Positions 40,084-50,496 of a stretch of DNA of 64,000 nucleotides are shown here, piece after piece. The position numbers and the translations under genes were made by a program. Source of the stretch: Bacteroidales bacterium. Lineage in GTDB: Bacteria; Bacteroidota; Bacteroidia; Bacteroidales; JACABE01. The notes beneath the pieces were generated by a model. The model saw only the letters and a list, made by a program, of their open reading frames with translations. It was not told the DNA's origin and did no database searches. Position 1 is the stretch's first letter. The number at the start of each line of letters is the position of its first letter. The stretch covers positions 1-64,000 of the forward strand of contig JAHEYQ010000006.1 of the NCBI GenBank assembly GCA_023251515.1. The letters run 5' to 3'.

Positions 40084-40554
40084 TTATTGAGCTACAGCAG
40101 TAGTATCAACAGCAGTTGAATCAGCAGCTGGTTCAGGAGTTGGTTCACCACCCATTCCTTCTTTTTTCCAGTTAACTAACCATTTGCCTTCTTTTTTTAC
40201 TAAGTCAATTTTGTCTTCTTTTGGATCCTGACCTTCGATACCACTTACTTTATACTGACAAACTGCTGCAGTATCACCAATCATTTCAGTATTGGTAATT
40301 TCAATCTTAACGTTTTCAGCTTTTTTCTTAGCTTCAGCTAATTTAGCTTCATCAGTATTACCTGAAAACATTTTAATCATATCAACCATTTTACCGGTTT
40401 CTTCATTTCCAAAAGTCTTTGCTTTATCATAATCTAATTTATTTAAAGCAGTTAAGAATTCTTTTGCAACATTTTCTGGTTTGTCACCACCTTTACAAGC
40501 ACCTAATGATATTACTACCAAAAGTACTAATCCTAATTTAAAAAGATTTTTCAT
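40084..40554 (-). CDS. DUF4878-like lipoprotein
   Basis: MKNLFKLGLVLLVVISLGACKGG...PENVAKEFLTALNKLDYDKAKTFGNEETGKM. Confidence 0.75.
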   Translation of the reverse strand: MKNLFKLGLVLLVVISLGACKGGDKPENVAKEFLTALNKLDYDKAKTFGNEETGKMVDMIKMFSGNTDEAKLAEAKKKAENVKIEITNTEMIGDTAAVCQYKVSGIEGQDPKEDKIDLVKKEGKWLVNWKKEGMGGEPTPEPAADSTAVDTTAVAQ

Positions 40555-40655
40555 TTTTATTGATGTTTTATAGTTAATAAAATAAAGCTACAAAATTAAC
40601 ATTTTTTTTGTTTTGAACGAAACATAAAATCTTTTTTTTTGTTCTTTTTTTCAAC

Positions 40656-41294
40656 ATGCTTATCAACAACAAAATAAATCATTTAAAACTTGCAATAGCT
40701 AGTCAAATCAGCACTTTTGATGCTCATTGGCAACTAATGCCGACACAACGAAAACTCGAATTCGAAAAATTAAATCCAAATAATCAGACAAAAAAGAGTG
40801 CTGTATTACTTCTTTTTTATCCTGAAAACGATAATTTAAACCTTATCTTCATCAAAAGACAAGATTATGATGGAATTCATAGCGGACAAATAGCATTTCC
40901 TGGTGGAAAATTTGACAAAAGCGATATTAATCTAAAAGATACTGCATTAAGAGAAACGGAAGAAGAAATTGGTGTAATTTCGAAGAAAATTGAAGTAATT
41001 GGAGAATTATCAGATATATATATTCCTCCGAGTAATTATTTGGTAAAACCATTTATAGGAATTACAAATCATAAACCTGTATTTACATTAAATAAAAGAG
41101 AAGTGAATTTGGTATTCTCTGTTGACATAAATGAAATTAATTTAGCAACAATTAGTTACGAAAACGAAATAATAATAAATAAATCGCTCAAAATCAAAGC
41201 ACCGTGTTTTATCCTTAAAGACCATATAGTTTGGGGTGCTACTTCAATGATTTTAAATGAGTTGATATGTAAGCTAAAAACTACAACGATTTAG
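40656..41294 (+). CDS. NUDIX hydrolase, CoA pyrophosphatase-like
   Basis: GGKFDKSDINLKDTALRETEEEIGV Nudix box; FIKRQDYDGIHSGQIAFPGGK. Confidence 0.92.
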   Translation: MLINNKINHLKLAIASQISTFDAHWQLMPTQRKLEFEKLNPNNQTKKSAVLLLFYPENDNLNLIFIKRQDYDGIHSGQIAFPGGKFDKSDINLKDTALRETEEEIGVISKKIEVIGELSDIYIPPSNYLVKPFIGITNHKPVFTLNKREVNLVFSVDINEINLATISYENEIIINKSLKIKAPCFILKDHIVWGATSMILNELICKLKTTTI

Positions 41295-41415
41295 GTTTCT
41301 TAAATAAAGTTAAATAATCATAAATCAAAATATGTTTATCTTTCAATATCAATATATTAACCAAAAAAAGTTAATAAATAATAATTACAAACATAAATAA
41401 GGGCAATAATAACCT

Positions 41416-41423
41416 TATCTTTG
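41416..41423 (+). promoter_or_regulatory. Bacteroidetes -7 box before plsY
   Basis: TATCTTTG 26 nt upstream of ATG. Confidence 0.5.
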
Positions 41424-41448
41424 CAGCTTGTTATTAAACATATAAAAA

Positions 41449-42087
41449 ATGATTACATATAGTGTAATTTTTGGTGTAATAATCGCTTATTTAATCGGTT
41501 CTATTGCTACATCAGTATGGATTGGTAGAGTATTTTTCGGAGTTGATATCAGAACTTTGGGAAGTGGAAATGCCGGAGCAACAAACACAATAAGGGTTTT
41601 AGGTCCAAAACCCGGAATAATTGTGTTACTTTTAGATGCATTTAAAGGCTGGCTTGCAGTTTTTATTGGAGGATTTTTTGCCCCAGGATTTTATGTACCC
41701 GAACAAGTTGTAAATTTCGAACTAGTATTGGCATTAGTTGCAGTATTAGGTCATATTTTCCCTATTTATGTCGGATTCAAAGGTGGCAAAGGTGTTGCAA
41801 CACTTGTAGGTGTTATTATTGCACTTTACCCTTCTTCATTTTTTGTAGTTTTTGCGGTTTTTTTATGTGTTCTTATTTTTTCAGGATATGTATCACTATC
41901 GTCAATTACAAGCGCTTTGGCATTTCCTTTTATTTGTGTTTTTTTATTTAAAGTTTCTTATCCTTCGCTAATTATTTTTTCTATATTAATAGCTATATTC
42001 ATTCCTTTAACCCATAAAAAGAATATTGCCAGACTATTAAATGGTACAGAAAATAAATTTAAAATAAAAAAGAGAAATAAGCATTAA
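41449..42087 (+). CDS. plsY: Glycerol-3-phosphate acyltransferase PlsY
   Basis: YLIGSIATSVWIGRVFFGVDIRTLGSGNAGATNTIRVLG; GHIFPIYVGFKGGKGVAT. Confidence 0.95.
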   Translation: MITYSVIFGVIIAYLIGSIATSVWIGRVFFGVDIRTLGSGNAGATNTIRVLGPKPGIIVLLLDAFKGWLAVFIGGFFAPGFYVPEQVVNFELVLALVAVLGHIFPIYVGFKGGKGVATLVGVIIALYPSSFFVVFAVFLCVLIFSGYVSLSSITSALAFPFICVFLFKVSYPSLIIFSILIAIFIPLTHKKNIARLLNGTENKFKIKKRNKH

Positions 42088-42107
42088 GATATTAAAAAAA
42101 CAAGAAG

Positions 42108-42140
42108 AACTGTCGCTATAATTTATACGACAGTTTTTTT
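42108..42140 (+). terminator. Rho-independent terminator
   Basis: AACTGTCG...CGACAGTTTTTTTTT. Confidence 0.8.
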
Positions 42141-42212
42141 TTGCCAAAAAAGAATCATTTTAAAGAATAAAAAAGAAAAAAAACCGTTACTATTTACTTA
42201 AAAATAAATTTT

Positions 42213-42220
42213 TATCTTTG
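42213..42220 (+). promoter_or_regulatory. Bacteroidetes -7 box before the carboxypeptidase-like regulatory protein
   Basis: TATCTTTG a few nt upstream of the ATG at 42228. Confidence 0.45.
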
Positions 42221-42227
42221 CGTTAGA

Positions 42228-42866
42228 ATGAAAAATACGGTAACACTATCTATATTAATTGTTTTTGTGCTTATAAACAATGTATTATATGCACAGGAAT
42301 ATATTAAAAAACCCATACAATTTTCGGGTGTAGTGGTTACAAGTGATAGTTTGAAACCAGTTCCATATACAAATATTGCAATAAAGAATTCACATAGGGG
42401 TACAACTGCTGATTTCAATGGATTCTTCTCTTTTGTTGCCTTAGAAGGCGAGGTGATTATTTTTTCAGCAATCGGATTTAAAAGAGTTGAATTTAAAATT
42501 CCAGATACTTTAAGCAAAGACAGATATTCTCTTATTCAAGCACTTAGTAATGATACAATTATGCTTTCAGAAACAGTTATTCATCCATGGCCATCAAAAG
42601 AACAATTTAAAAAAGCATTTGTAAAACTCAGAGTACCAGATGATGATTATGAAATTGCAATGCGTAATCTAGCTCTGGAAGAATTAAAATATATGATTAG
42701 GGATTATAAAATGGATGGGAGTATGAATTACAGAAATTATATTGATCAACAAACCAATAAATTATATTATAATGGTCAATTACCTCCTAATAATTTACTT
42801 AATCCATTTGCCTGGGCAAAATTTATAAAAGCATGGCAGAACGGAGATTTTAAAAAAAAAGACTAA
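42228..42866 (+). CDS. Carboxypeptidase-like regulatory domain (CarbopepD_reg-like) protein
   Basis: FSGVVVTSDSLKPVPYTNIAIKNSHRGTTADFNGFFSFVA. Confidence 0.8.
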   Translation: MKNTVTLSILIVFVLINNVLYAQEYIKKPIQFSGVVVTSDSLKPVPYTNIAIKNSHRGTTADFNGFFSFVALEGEVIIFSAIGFKRVEFKIPDTLSKDRYSLIQALSNDTIMLSETVIHPWPSKEQFKKAFVKLRVPDDDYEIAMRNLALEELKYMIRDYKMDGSMNYRNYIDQQTNKLYYNGQLPPNNLLNPFAWAKFIKAWQNGDFKKKD

Positions 42867-42880
42867 TAATACACATTCAT

Positions 42881-45331
42881 ATGATTTTTAAGCTTAACAA
42901 CACGCTATACAAACTACTAATATTTACATTCTTTTTATCTGGAATTCAAGCTTTTTCTCAGGAAAAAGCAAAAATTACAGGAAGGGTTTCTGACGAAAAA
43001 AACAATTCACTTGAATTTGTAAATGTTGGCATTTTCGATTTAACGAACCCAATTGGTGCAACTACCAATAATAAAGGTGAATTCATTTTATTGGTTCCGT
43101 CTGAAATGGAAATGACTTTGGCAGTTTCATTTCAGGGTTTTGAAACAAAAAAATTAAAAATAAAATTAAAACCAGGTGAAACAAAAGAGATAAATTTCAA
43201 ATTAAAAGAAATTTCAACCGAACTTCCATTGTTTGTTATTCAGGATCAGGCTATCAGAAAAACCAATATTTTCAGATTAGATCCAAAAAATGTAACTCAA
43301 ATTCCAAGTGCATCCGGCGGAGTTGAAGCACTAATTAAGACATTGCCAGGTGTTAGTTCAAATAATGAATTAAGCTCGCAATACAATGTGAGAGGCGGTA
43401 ATTTTGACGAAAATCTGGTATATGTTAATGATATAGAGATTTACAGACCTTTTTTAGTTCGTTCGGGACAACAGGAAGGTTTAAGTTTTGTTAATTCTGA
43501 TCTGGTTTCCTCTATCCTTTTTTCTGCCGGTGGTTTCGATGCCAAATACGGCGATAAAATGTCATCAACATTAGATATTAAATACAAAAAACCAACTAAA
43601 TTCGCAGGAAGTTTTGCTGCAAGTTTATTAGGTGCTTCTTTACATTTAGAAGGGACATCAAAGAATTATAGATTTACATATCTTATTGGTGCCCGCCAAA
43701 AATCCAATCAATATTTACTCAATTCTATGCAAACCAAAGGAGAATACAGACCATCATTTTCTGATGTACAATCTCTCTTTACTTTTGATTTAACCGAAAA
43801 GTTAGAACTTTCATTTTTAGGTAACTATGCCCGCAATGTTTACAATGTTGTTCCCGAAAACAGAGAAACTGATTTTGGAACTTTAAATGAAGCATTGCGT
43901 TTGAAGATTTATTTTGATGGACAGGAAGTTGATAAATTTGAAACATTTTTCGGAGCACTTTCATTAAAGTATCATCCCAAAGAAAATATAAATATTAAAA
44001 ACACCATTTCTGCTTTTCAATCATATGAGGATGAGACTTTTGATATTAATGGCGAATATTGGTTATATCAATTGGAAGCTGATTTCGGTAAAGATGAATT
44101 CGGTCAGGAAGCTTTTAACAGAGGTGTAGGGAAATACATTGATCATGCCCGTAATTATCTGAATGCAAGAATATTTAACTTTGAACACAGAGGAAGTATT
44201 TCAAAAAAGAAACATTATATTCAATGGGGTGCAAAATACCAGAGAGAAGAAATCTGCGATAAGCTAAACGAATGGAAATTAATGGATTCGGCTGATTATT
44301 CTTTACCTAATTATCCTGATTCTATAGGAGTTCAGAATCCACCACATTATTTTCCTGAATTACAAAACGTTTATAAAGCCAAAAACGAACTGAATTCCAA
44401 TCGTATATCTGGTTTTTTACAAGATACCTGGTCGATTGACGGAGATAGCAACAGATTATTGCTAACAATCGGAGGCAGATTCAGTTACTGGGATTTCAAC
44501 AAAGAGTTAATAATCAGTCCCAGAGCAACAATTTCATATAAACCCCGATGGAATAAAGATATAATGCTCAGATTTTCTACAGGAATTTATTATCAATCAC
44601 CTTTTTACAGAGAAATCAGAAATATAAAAGGCGAAATTAATCAGAATATTGAGTCACAGAAATCAATACATTTTGTTGGTGGTATGGATTGGAATGTAAA
44701 GCTTTGGGACAGACCTTTTAAATTTGTATCAGAAATCTATTATAAAAACCTTCAAAATTTAATACCTTACATTATTGATAATGTTAGAATTAGATATGCA
44801 GCTGAAAATATTGCACATGGATATGCAGCAGGAATTGATTTCAGGCTTAATGGAGAATTTGTAAAAGGCATAGAATCCTGGGCAAGCTTATCAATTATGC
44901 AAACACAAGAAGATATTGAAACTGATAATCAGGGATATATCCCTAGACCAACTGATCAACGAGTTACTTTCAGTTTATTCTTTCAAGATTATTTACCTAA
45001 AAATCCAAATATTAAAATGCATCTGAATTTACTTTTCGGAAGTAGTTTACCTGCATTTTCTCCTGACAAACAATTATTTAGAATTCCACCTTATCGAAGA
45101 GTTGACATTGGTTCATCATTTTTGCTGAAAGGACCAAAAACTCAGGTTTCGCAAAAAAATATTTTCAGAAATATTCAGACAATATGGTTGAGTGTTGAAG
45201 TATTCAATCTGTTACAGGTAAGCAACACCATCTCTTATATCTGGATTACTGATATTTACAAAGGGCAATTAGCCGTGCCGAATTATCTTACACCAAGGCA
45301 GTTAAATCTTAAATTGGTAGCAAATTTTTAA
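42881..45331 (+). CDS. TonB-dependent receptor with carboxypeptidase-like N-terminal domain
   Basis: KITGRVSDEKNNSLEFVNVGI; plug LIKTLPGVSSNNELSSQYNVRGGNFDENLVYVNDIEIYRP; beta-barrel. Confidence 0.92.
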   Translation: MIFKLNNTLYKLLIFTFFLSGIQAFSQEKAKITGRVSDEKNNSLEFVNVGIFDLTNPIGATTNNKGEFILLVPSEMEMTLAVSFQGFETKKLKIKLKPGETKEINFKLKEISTELPLFVIQDQAIRKTNIFRLDPKNVTQIPSASGGVEALIKTLPGVSSNNELSSQYNVRGGNFDENLVYVNDIEIYRPFLVRSGQQEGLSFVNSDLVSSILFSAGGFDAKYGDKMSSTLDIKYKKPTKFAGSFAASLLGASLHLEGTSKNYRFTYLIGARQKSNQYLLNSMQTKGEYRPSFSDVQSLFTFDLTEKLELSFLGNYARNVYNVVPENRETDFGTLNEALRLKIYFDGQEVDKFETFFGALSLKYHPKENINIKNTISAFQSYEDETFDINGEYWLYQLEADFGKDEFGQEAFNRGVGKYIDHARNYLNARIFNFEHRGSISKKKHYIQWGAKYQREEICDKLNEWKLMDSADYSLPNYPDSIGVQNPPHYFPELQNVYKAKNELNSNRISGFLQDTWSIDGDSNRLLLTIGGRFSYWDFNKELIISPRATISYKPRWNKDIMLRFSTGIYYQSPFYREIRNIKGEINQNIESQKSIHFVGGMDWNVKLWDRPFKFVSEIYYKNLQNLIPYIIDNVRIRYAAENIAHGYAAGIDFRLNGEFVKGIESWASLSIMQTQEDIETDNQGYIPRPTDQRVTFSLFFQDYLPKNPNIKMHLNLLFGSSLPAFSPDKQLFRIPPYRRVDIGSSFLLKGPKTQVSQKNIFRNIQTIWLSVEVFNLLQVSNTISYIWITDIYKGQLAVPNYLTPRQLNLKLVANF

Positions 45332-45344
45332 ATCTTTTTTTCAC

Positions 45345-45379
45345 AAAATCCTGATTGTCAGGCTGACAATCAGGATTTT
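45345..45379. terminator. Perfect 16-bp stem hairpin
   Basis: AAAATCCTGATTGTCA ggc TGACAATCAGGATTTT. Confidence 0.8.
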
Positions 45380-45429
45380 ATTTATCCTCAAAAATCCGTA
45401 CTTTTGCATTTTTATTTTCAATTAGAATT

Positions 45430-47205
45430 ATGTTAGAATCAAAAATATCGCAAGTTGTTGCAGAAGCAGTTAAAGAATTATACACCCTTATAGTTGAGGC
45501 AAATACAATTATTTTGCAAAAAACCAGAAAAGAATTTGAAGGTGAATTTACCGTTGCCGTATTTCCTTTTGTGAAAGCTTCGCGAAAAGCACCGGAAGCT
45601 ACAGCAAACGAAATTGGCAGCTATCTGAAAAACAAGCTTGAAGAAATTGAAGATTTTAATGTTATCAAGGGTTTTCTGAATTTACAAATCAAAAAAGATT
45701 ACTGGATTAATTTTATAAATCAAAACAATTCAGAATCATACGGAATAAATGAAATCAACGATAATAATACAGTACTGATTGAATATTCATCACCAAATAC
45801 CAATAAACCGCTGCATTTAGGACATATCCGTAACAATTTGCTGGGCTGGTCAGTGGCAGAAATTCTGAAAGCCAATGGCAAGAAAGTTGTTAAGGTTAAT
45901 CTGGTAAACGACAGAGGTATCCATATCTGTAAATCGATGCTTGCCTGGCTGAAATGGGGAAATGGCGAAACTCCTGAGACTTCAGCTTTAAAAGGCGACC
46001 ATTTGGCTGGAAAGTATTATGTATTATTCGACAAACATTATCGTGCCGAAATAGCTACTATGATTGCAAACGGTACAGAAAAAGAAACAGCAGAAAAACA
46101 AGCACCGCTAATATTGGAAGCTCAGGAAATGTTGCGTAAATGGGAAGCCAAAGACCCGGAAACTATCGAAATATGGGAGAAAATGAATAGCTGGGTTTAT
46201 GCAGGTTTTGACGAAACTTACCTAAGACTGGGAGTTGATTTCGACAAAACTTATCATGAATCTTCTACTTATTTGCTTGGCAAACATATTGTTGAAAAAG
46301 GAATAGCTGACAATGTTTTAAAAAAGAAGGATGACCAGAGTATTTGGGCTGATTTAACAGCAGAAGGTCTTGATGAGAAATTATTGCTGCGTTCAGACGG
46401 TACTTCGGTTTATATGACTCAGGATTTGGGAACTGCCGAATTGCGATATAACGAATTTGAGCCATCGCAGATGATTTATGTGGTTGGTAACGAGCAGAAT
46501 TATCACTTTGATGTTTTGAAACTGGTATTAAAAAAATTAGGTTACGATTGGGCTGAAGCAATTAATCATTTATCATATGGCATGGTAGAATTGCCAGCCG
46601 GTAAAATGAAATCGCGTGAAGGAACTGTGGTTGACGCCGATGATTTGATTACTGAAATGGAAAATACTGCTTATGATAAAGCAGTGGAATTGGGCAAAAT
46701 TGAAGATTTTGACAATGATGAAGCTAAAAAACTATATCATACCATTGCAATGGGAGCTTTAAAATACTTTATTCTTAAAGTTGATCCGCAAAAAAACATG
46801 CTGTTTAACCCTGCCGAATCTATTGATTTTAATGGAAATACAGGTCCATTTATTCAATATACATATGCCCGTATTAAATCATTGCTTAGAAAAGCCGAAT
46901 GGAATACTAATGTAAAAATAAATCATAATACCAGCATTTTAGCTAAAGAAAAAGATATCATCAGACTTTTGCATGAATATCCTGCTGTTATTAAAAATGC
47001 CGGAGAAAACAGAAGTCCGGCTTTAATTGCTAATTTCGTATTCGAGCTGGCAAAGGAATTCAATAGTTTTTATCAGGAAATACCAATATTTAAAGAAGAA
47101 AATGAAGAACTGAGAAATTTCAGATTATCACTTTCGGCTTTTACTTCAAATGTTATTAAATCAGCCATGATGCTTTTAGGCATTGATGTGCCTGAAAAAA
47201 TGTAA
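45430..47205 (+). CDS. argS: Arginyl-tRNA synthetase
   Basis: VLIEYSSPNTNKPLHLGHIRNNLLG; NFNGNTGPFIQYTYARIKSLLRKA. Confidence 0.96.
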   Translation: MLESKISQVVAEAVKELYTLIVEANTIILQKTRKEFEGEFTVAVFPFVKASRKAPEATANEIGSYLKNKLEEIEDFNVIKGFLNLQIKKDYWINFINQNNSESYGINEINDNNTVLIEYSSPNTNKPLHLGHIRNNLLGWSVAEILKANGKKVVKVNLVNDRGIHICKSMLAWLKWGNGETPETSALKGDHLAGKYYVLFDKHYRAEIATMIANGTEKETAEKQAPLILEAQEMLRKWEAKDPETIEIWEKMNSWVYAGFDETYLRLGVDFDKTYHESSTYLLGKHIVEKGIADNVLKKKDDQSIWADLTAEGLDEKLLLRSDGTSVYMTQDLGTAELRYNEFEPSQMIYVVGNEQNYHFDVLKLVLKKLGYDWAEAINHLSYGMVELPAGKMKSREGTVVDADDLITEMENTAYDKAVELGKIEDFDNDEAKKLYHTIAMGALKYFILKVDPQKNMLFNPAESIDFNGNTGPFIQYTYARIKSLLRKAEWNTNVKINHNTSILAKEKDIIRLLHEYPAVIKNAGENRSPALIANFVFELAKEFNSFYQEIPIFKEENEELRNFRLSLSAFTSNVIKSAMMLLGIDVPEKM

Positions 47206-47262
47206 AGGATAATTTCCATTAAACTATTATTTATTAATCATTTGACATTAAAAATTAAATAA

Positions 47263-47922
47263 ATGAACTATATTAATATACATTCGCATTCTCTGGAAAA
47301 CAGAGATGGAATTGTAATTTATAATGCTTTAAATTTAAACAACATACCAAAAACTGAAGAAAATTTTTATGTTTCTACGGCTTTGCATCCCTGGTATCTG
47401 AAACCCGAATTATGGAATAATAATATAAAAGAATACGAAGAAGTAATTGCTGAGGATAATATTATTGCGATTGGTGAATGTGGTATCGATTTAAGTATCA
47501 ATATTAAAGCCGATGTGCAGAAAACCATTTTCACCAATCATCTGCAATGGGCAGATAAATACAATAAGCCGCTTATTATTCATTGTGTGAAGGCTCACAA
47601 CGAGGTAATTTCGATGAAAAAAAAGAGCAATGTAAAACAAGCCTGTATTATTCACGGTTTTAATAACAATATTAATATTGCACGACAACTATTGACAGCT
47701 GGTTTTTATTTGTCATTTGGAGATGCGCTTTTACAAAATAATTCCAATGCAGCAGCAGCCTTAAAAATAACGCCTTTAGAAAGATTATTTCTTGAAACAG
47801 ATGAAAGCGAACATTCTATTTCAGCAATCTATGAAAAAGCTGCTATACTCCTCAATATAAGCAAAGATGAATTGATAAATCAAATGAATATTAATTTTAA
47901 AAAGATTTTCATTAAAGAATAA
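47263..47922 (+). CDS. TatD family hydrolase
   Basis: NIHSHS; IAIGECGID; KPLIIHCVKAHNEV; FLETDES. Confidence 0.88.
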   Translation: MNYINIHSHSLENRDGIVIYNALNLNNIPKTEENFYVSTALHPWYLKPELWNNNIKEYEEVIAEDNIIAIGECGIDLSINIKADVQKTIFTNHLQWADKYNKPLIIHCVKAHNEVISMKKKSNVKQACIIHGFNNNINIARQLLTAGFYLSFGDALLQNNSNAAAALKITPLERLFLETDESEHSISAIYEKAAILLNISKDELINQMNINFKKIFIKE

Positions 47923-47924
47923 AG

Positions 47925-48707
47925 ATGAGTAACTGGCTGGTTCGCACTGAATTATTATTAGGCAAAGATAAACTGGAAATATTAAAAAAATCCCATGTAT
48001 TGGTTATCGGTTTAGGCGGCGTAGGTGCTTATGCAGCTGAACAACTATGCCGTGCAGGAATTGGTAAAATGACAATCGTTGATGGTGACATTATTAATCC
48101 AAGTAACCGAAATCGTCAACTGGCAGCACTTAGCAGTCTGGAAGGGCATAAAAAGGCAGAGATTATGGCAAACAGGCTTAGAGATATCAATCCTGAGCTT
48201 GAGCTGGAAGTTATTGTTGAATATCTGAAGGATGAAAGAATGATTGAAATCATTAAAGCACATAAATATGATTATGTGATAGATGCTATTGATACTTTAT
48301 CACCAAAGATTTTTCTAATATATCATACAATTCTTGAAGGTTTAAAATTAGTAAGTTCGATGGGATCTGGAGGAAAAATAGATCCTTTAAAAGTAAATGT
48401 TGGAGATATTTCTCAAACCAATAGCTGCCCACTTGCCTTAATTTTACGCAAAAGGTTACATCGATTAGGAATATATGAAGGATTTAATGCTGTTTTTTCC
48501 ACAGAAAAAATACCTGAACATGCAGTAGTTGTATCAGAAAATGAAGCAAATAAAAAATCAACTGTAGGAACAATTTCATATATGTCACCCATTTTCGGAT
48601 GTTTTGCAGCTTCAGTTGTTATACGCGAATTATTGGGAGAAGAAATTAAAAGTGATTTGTTAGTCCCCAAAAAAATAAAAAAGAAAATAAATCAAATTGG
48701 AAATTAG
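47925..48707 (+). CDS. ThiF/TcdA-family adenylyltransferase (tRNA threonylcarbamoyladenosine dehydratase-like)
   Basis: VLVIGLGGVGAYAAEQLCRAGIGKMTIVDGDIINPSNRNRQL. Confidence 0.92.
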   Translation: MSNWLVRTELLLGKDKLEILKKSHVLVIGLGGVGAYAAEQLCRAGIGKMTIVDGDIINPSNRNRQLAALSSLEGHKKAEIMANRLRDINPELELEVIVEYLKDERMIEIIKAHKYDYVIDAIDTLSPKIFLIYHTILEGLKLVSSMGSGGKIDPLKVNVGDISQTNSCPLALILRKRLHRLGIYEGFNAVFSTEKIPEHAVVVSENEANKKSTVGTISYMSPIFGCFAASVVIRELLGEEIKSDLLVPKKIKKKINQIGN

Positions 48708-48767
48708 AATGCTTGCCAAATGCCAATAGGTATCTGGCAAAATTTATAAAGAAAGTATAAAAGCAAA

Positions 48768-48797
48768 AAGTCCTGCAAATTTTCATTTACAGGACTT
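48768..48797. terminator. Hairpin between the ThiF gene and tRNA-Asp
   Basis: AAGTCCTG...CAGGACTT. Confidence 0.6.
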
Positions 48798-48804
48798 CTT
48801 TTGT

Positions 48805-48881
48805 TGGCGGTCCGGACGGGACTCGAACCCGCGACCCCGTGCGTGACAGGCACGTATTCTAACCAACTGAACTACCGAACC
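48805..48881 (-). tRNA. tRNA-Asp (anticodon GTC), CCA encoded
   Basis: Minus strand GGTTCGGTAGTTCAGTTGGTTAGAATACGTGCCTGTCACGCACGGGGTCGCGGGTTCGAGTCCCGTCCGGACCGCCA folds as a cloverleaf. Confidence 0.97.
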
Positions 48882-49164
48882 ATCATCGCAAACACTTTGT
48901 TGTCGTATTTGGTGATGCAAAATTACTACTTTTTCTGAACCTACCAAACTTTTTTTTCTTTTTTTTATCAAATTTCCACATTAGAAGCTTACTACCAAAA
49001 TCAACGTTATTATTTACAATGCTTTAATAAAAATAAGTTCTGAAAATTTATTATTAATATTACAATTTTACCTCCGGATTATGGGGCCTAATACATTCTG
49101 GAAAGAAAAAAGCCGATAGTAAACTATCAGCTTTTTTTATATTTCTAGAAAAAATAATTTATAA

Positions 49165-50487
49165 TTATGGGAACTTTAAGCCCGGATAATCATTAATATT
49201 TACAAAAGGAATTTGCGCATTGTATTTCGCATTTATTGCTTTAATAAAATAATTGGCAAGAATTGCTTGTCCACGTGACGAAGGATGAACACCATCTAAG
49301 GAAAACAATCCTCCAGTAATAAATGCAGAACTGAATTTGATTCCATCAAAATAAATACCGGTTTTGGCATCATTAAAATATTTATTGATATCTACCAAAG
49401 CTAAACCATTGGCATTTGCCAGAGAAGCAATAGTTGCATTATAACTGCTTACAGCAGATTTTACTGCATTTATTTCTGCATTATCCAATACATAACGATG
49501 TGGTATTGGTTTCTGACTTCCCCAGCCTTTGCATGAAATAGAATCTCTTGGTACAGTTAAGGTTATTAACTCTGTTGATTTAATTTGACGGAATTTGTAT
49601 GGAGCCGGCAAAGGTGATGAAGGATCTTCAATTACAAAAGCATTTGCACCTAAACGGAAAGCCAAAGTATCAAGACCAAACGATTGCAATACCGCATTTA
49701 CAGGATGATATGCAGCATTTAGTGCATTAACCTGATTAATATCTTTAAGAACCAAAGCATTATAAGGAACCGATGTAAAAAACGGAATACTGGTAATATC
49801 AGGAATGGTAGCTACAGCACCTTTTGCACCGTTGGCTTTTAAAGCAGCAATAATATTAGTCATATAAGCCTGATAAGCAGCAGGATTAGTTATGCTATCC
49901 ATTGCACCGCCAGAAGTTGCATAGGTAAGTACATCATTATTTCCAATCCAGAGCGTAAAGAAACTTGGATTTACTTTACTAACCTCATCAATAACCTTTG
50001 ATGTTGTCAGATTTGTAGCAAAACGTTTGTAATACGGATTTAAGCTACCATAACCCGGTGTAAGCAAATGGAAAGATTTGGCTCCGGGAACTCCCAGATT
50101 ATTAACTGTATAAGAAACATTTGAGCCATCTAATGTGCCTGTTTGCAACAATGGTGACAAAGCAGTAACTCCGGCACAATCAGTTTTAAAACCCAAAATC
50201 ATTTTACCGGGTAAAACACCAATTTCACTATTTACAACAGGTTGAGCAAAATCTCCACCTCCAACTAATTTAAACTGTTTGGATAAAATATTTGGGTAAG
50301 CAAATTCCTGACCGGTTTTATACAAAGCTCCATCCATATAACCAGCAGTAATTGAATTACCCAGAGAAACAAAACGACTAAAATCAGCATCACCTTTAGA
50401 AGGTACAAACTCATCTAATTCGGGTTTACAAGCAACTGCAAATGCAGCAATTGCAATATATAAAAATATTTTCTTCATTTTCATCAC
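49165..50487 (-). CDS. SGNH/GDSL-type lipolytic lipoprotein
   Basis: RFVSLGNSITAGYMDGALY; TLWIGNNDVLTYA; DGVHPSSRGQAILAN. Confidence 0.9.
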   Translation of the reverse strand: MMKMKKIFLYIAIAAFAVACKPELDEFVPSKGDADFSRFVSLGNSITAGYMDGALYKTGQEFAYPNILSKQFKLVGGGDFAQPVVNSEIGVLPGKMILGFKTDCAGVTALSPLLQTGTLDGSNVSYTVNNLGVPGAKSFHLLTPGYGSLNPYYKRFATNLTTSKVIDEVSKVNPSFFTLWIGNNDVLTYATSGGAMDSITNPAAYQAYMTNIIAALKANGAKGAVATIPDITSIPFFTSVPYNALVLKDINQVNALNAAYHPVNAVLQSFGLDTLAFRLGANAFVIEDPSSPLPAPYKFRQIKSTELITLTVPRDSISCKGWGSQKPIPHRYVLDNAEINAVKSAVSSYNATIASLANANGLALVDINKYFNDAKTGIYFDGIKFSSAFITGGLFSLDGVHPSSRGQAILANYFIKAINAKYNAQIPFVNINDYPGLKFP

Positions 50488-50496
50488 TATAAAAAA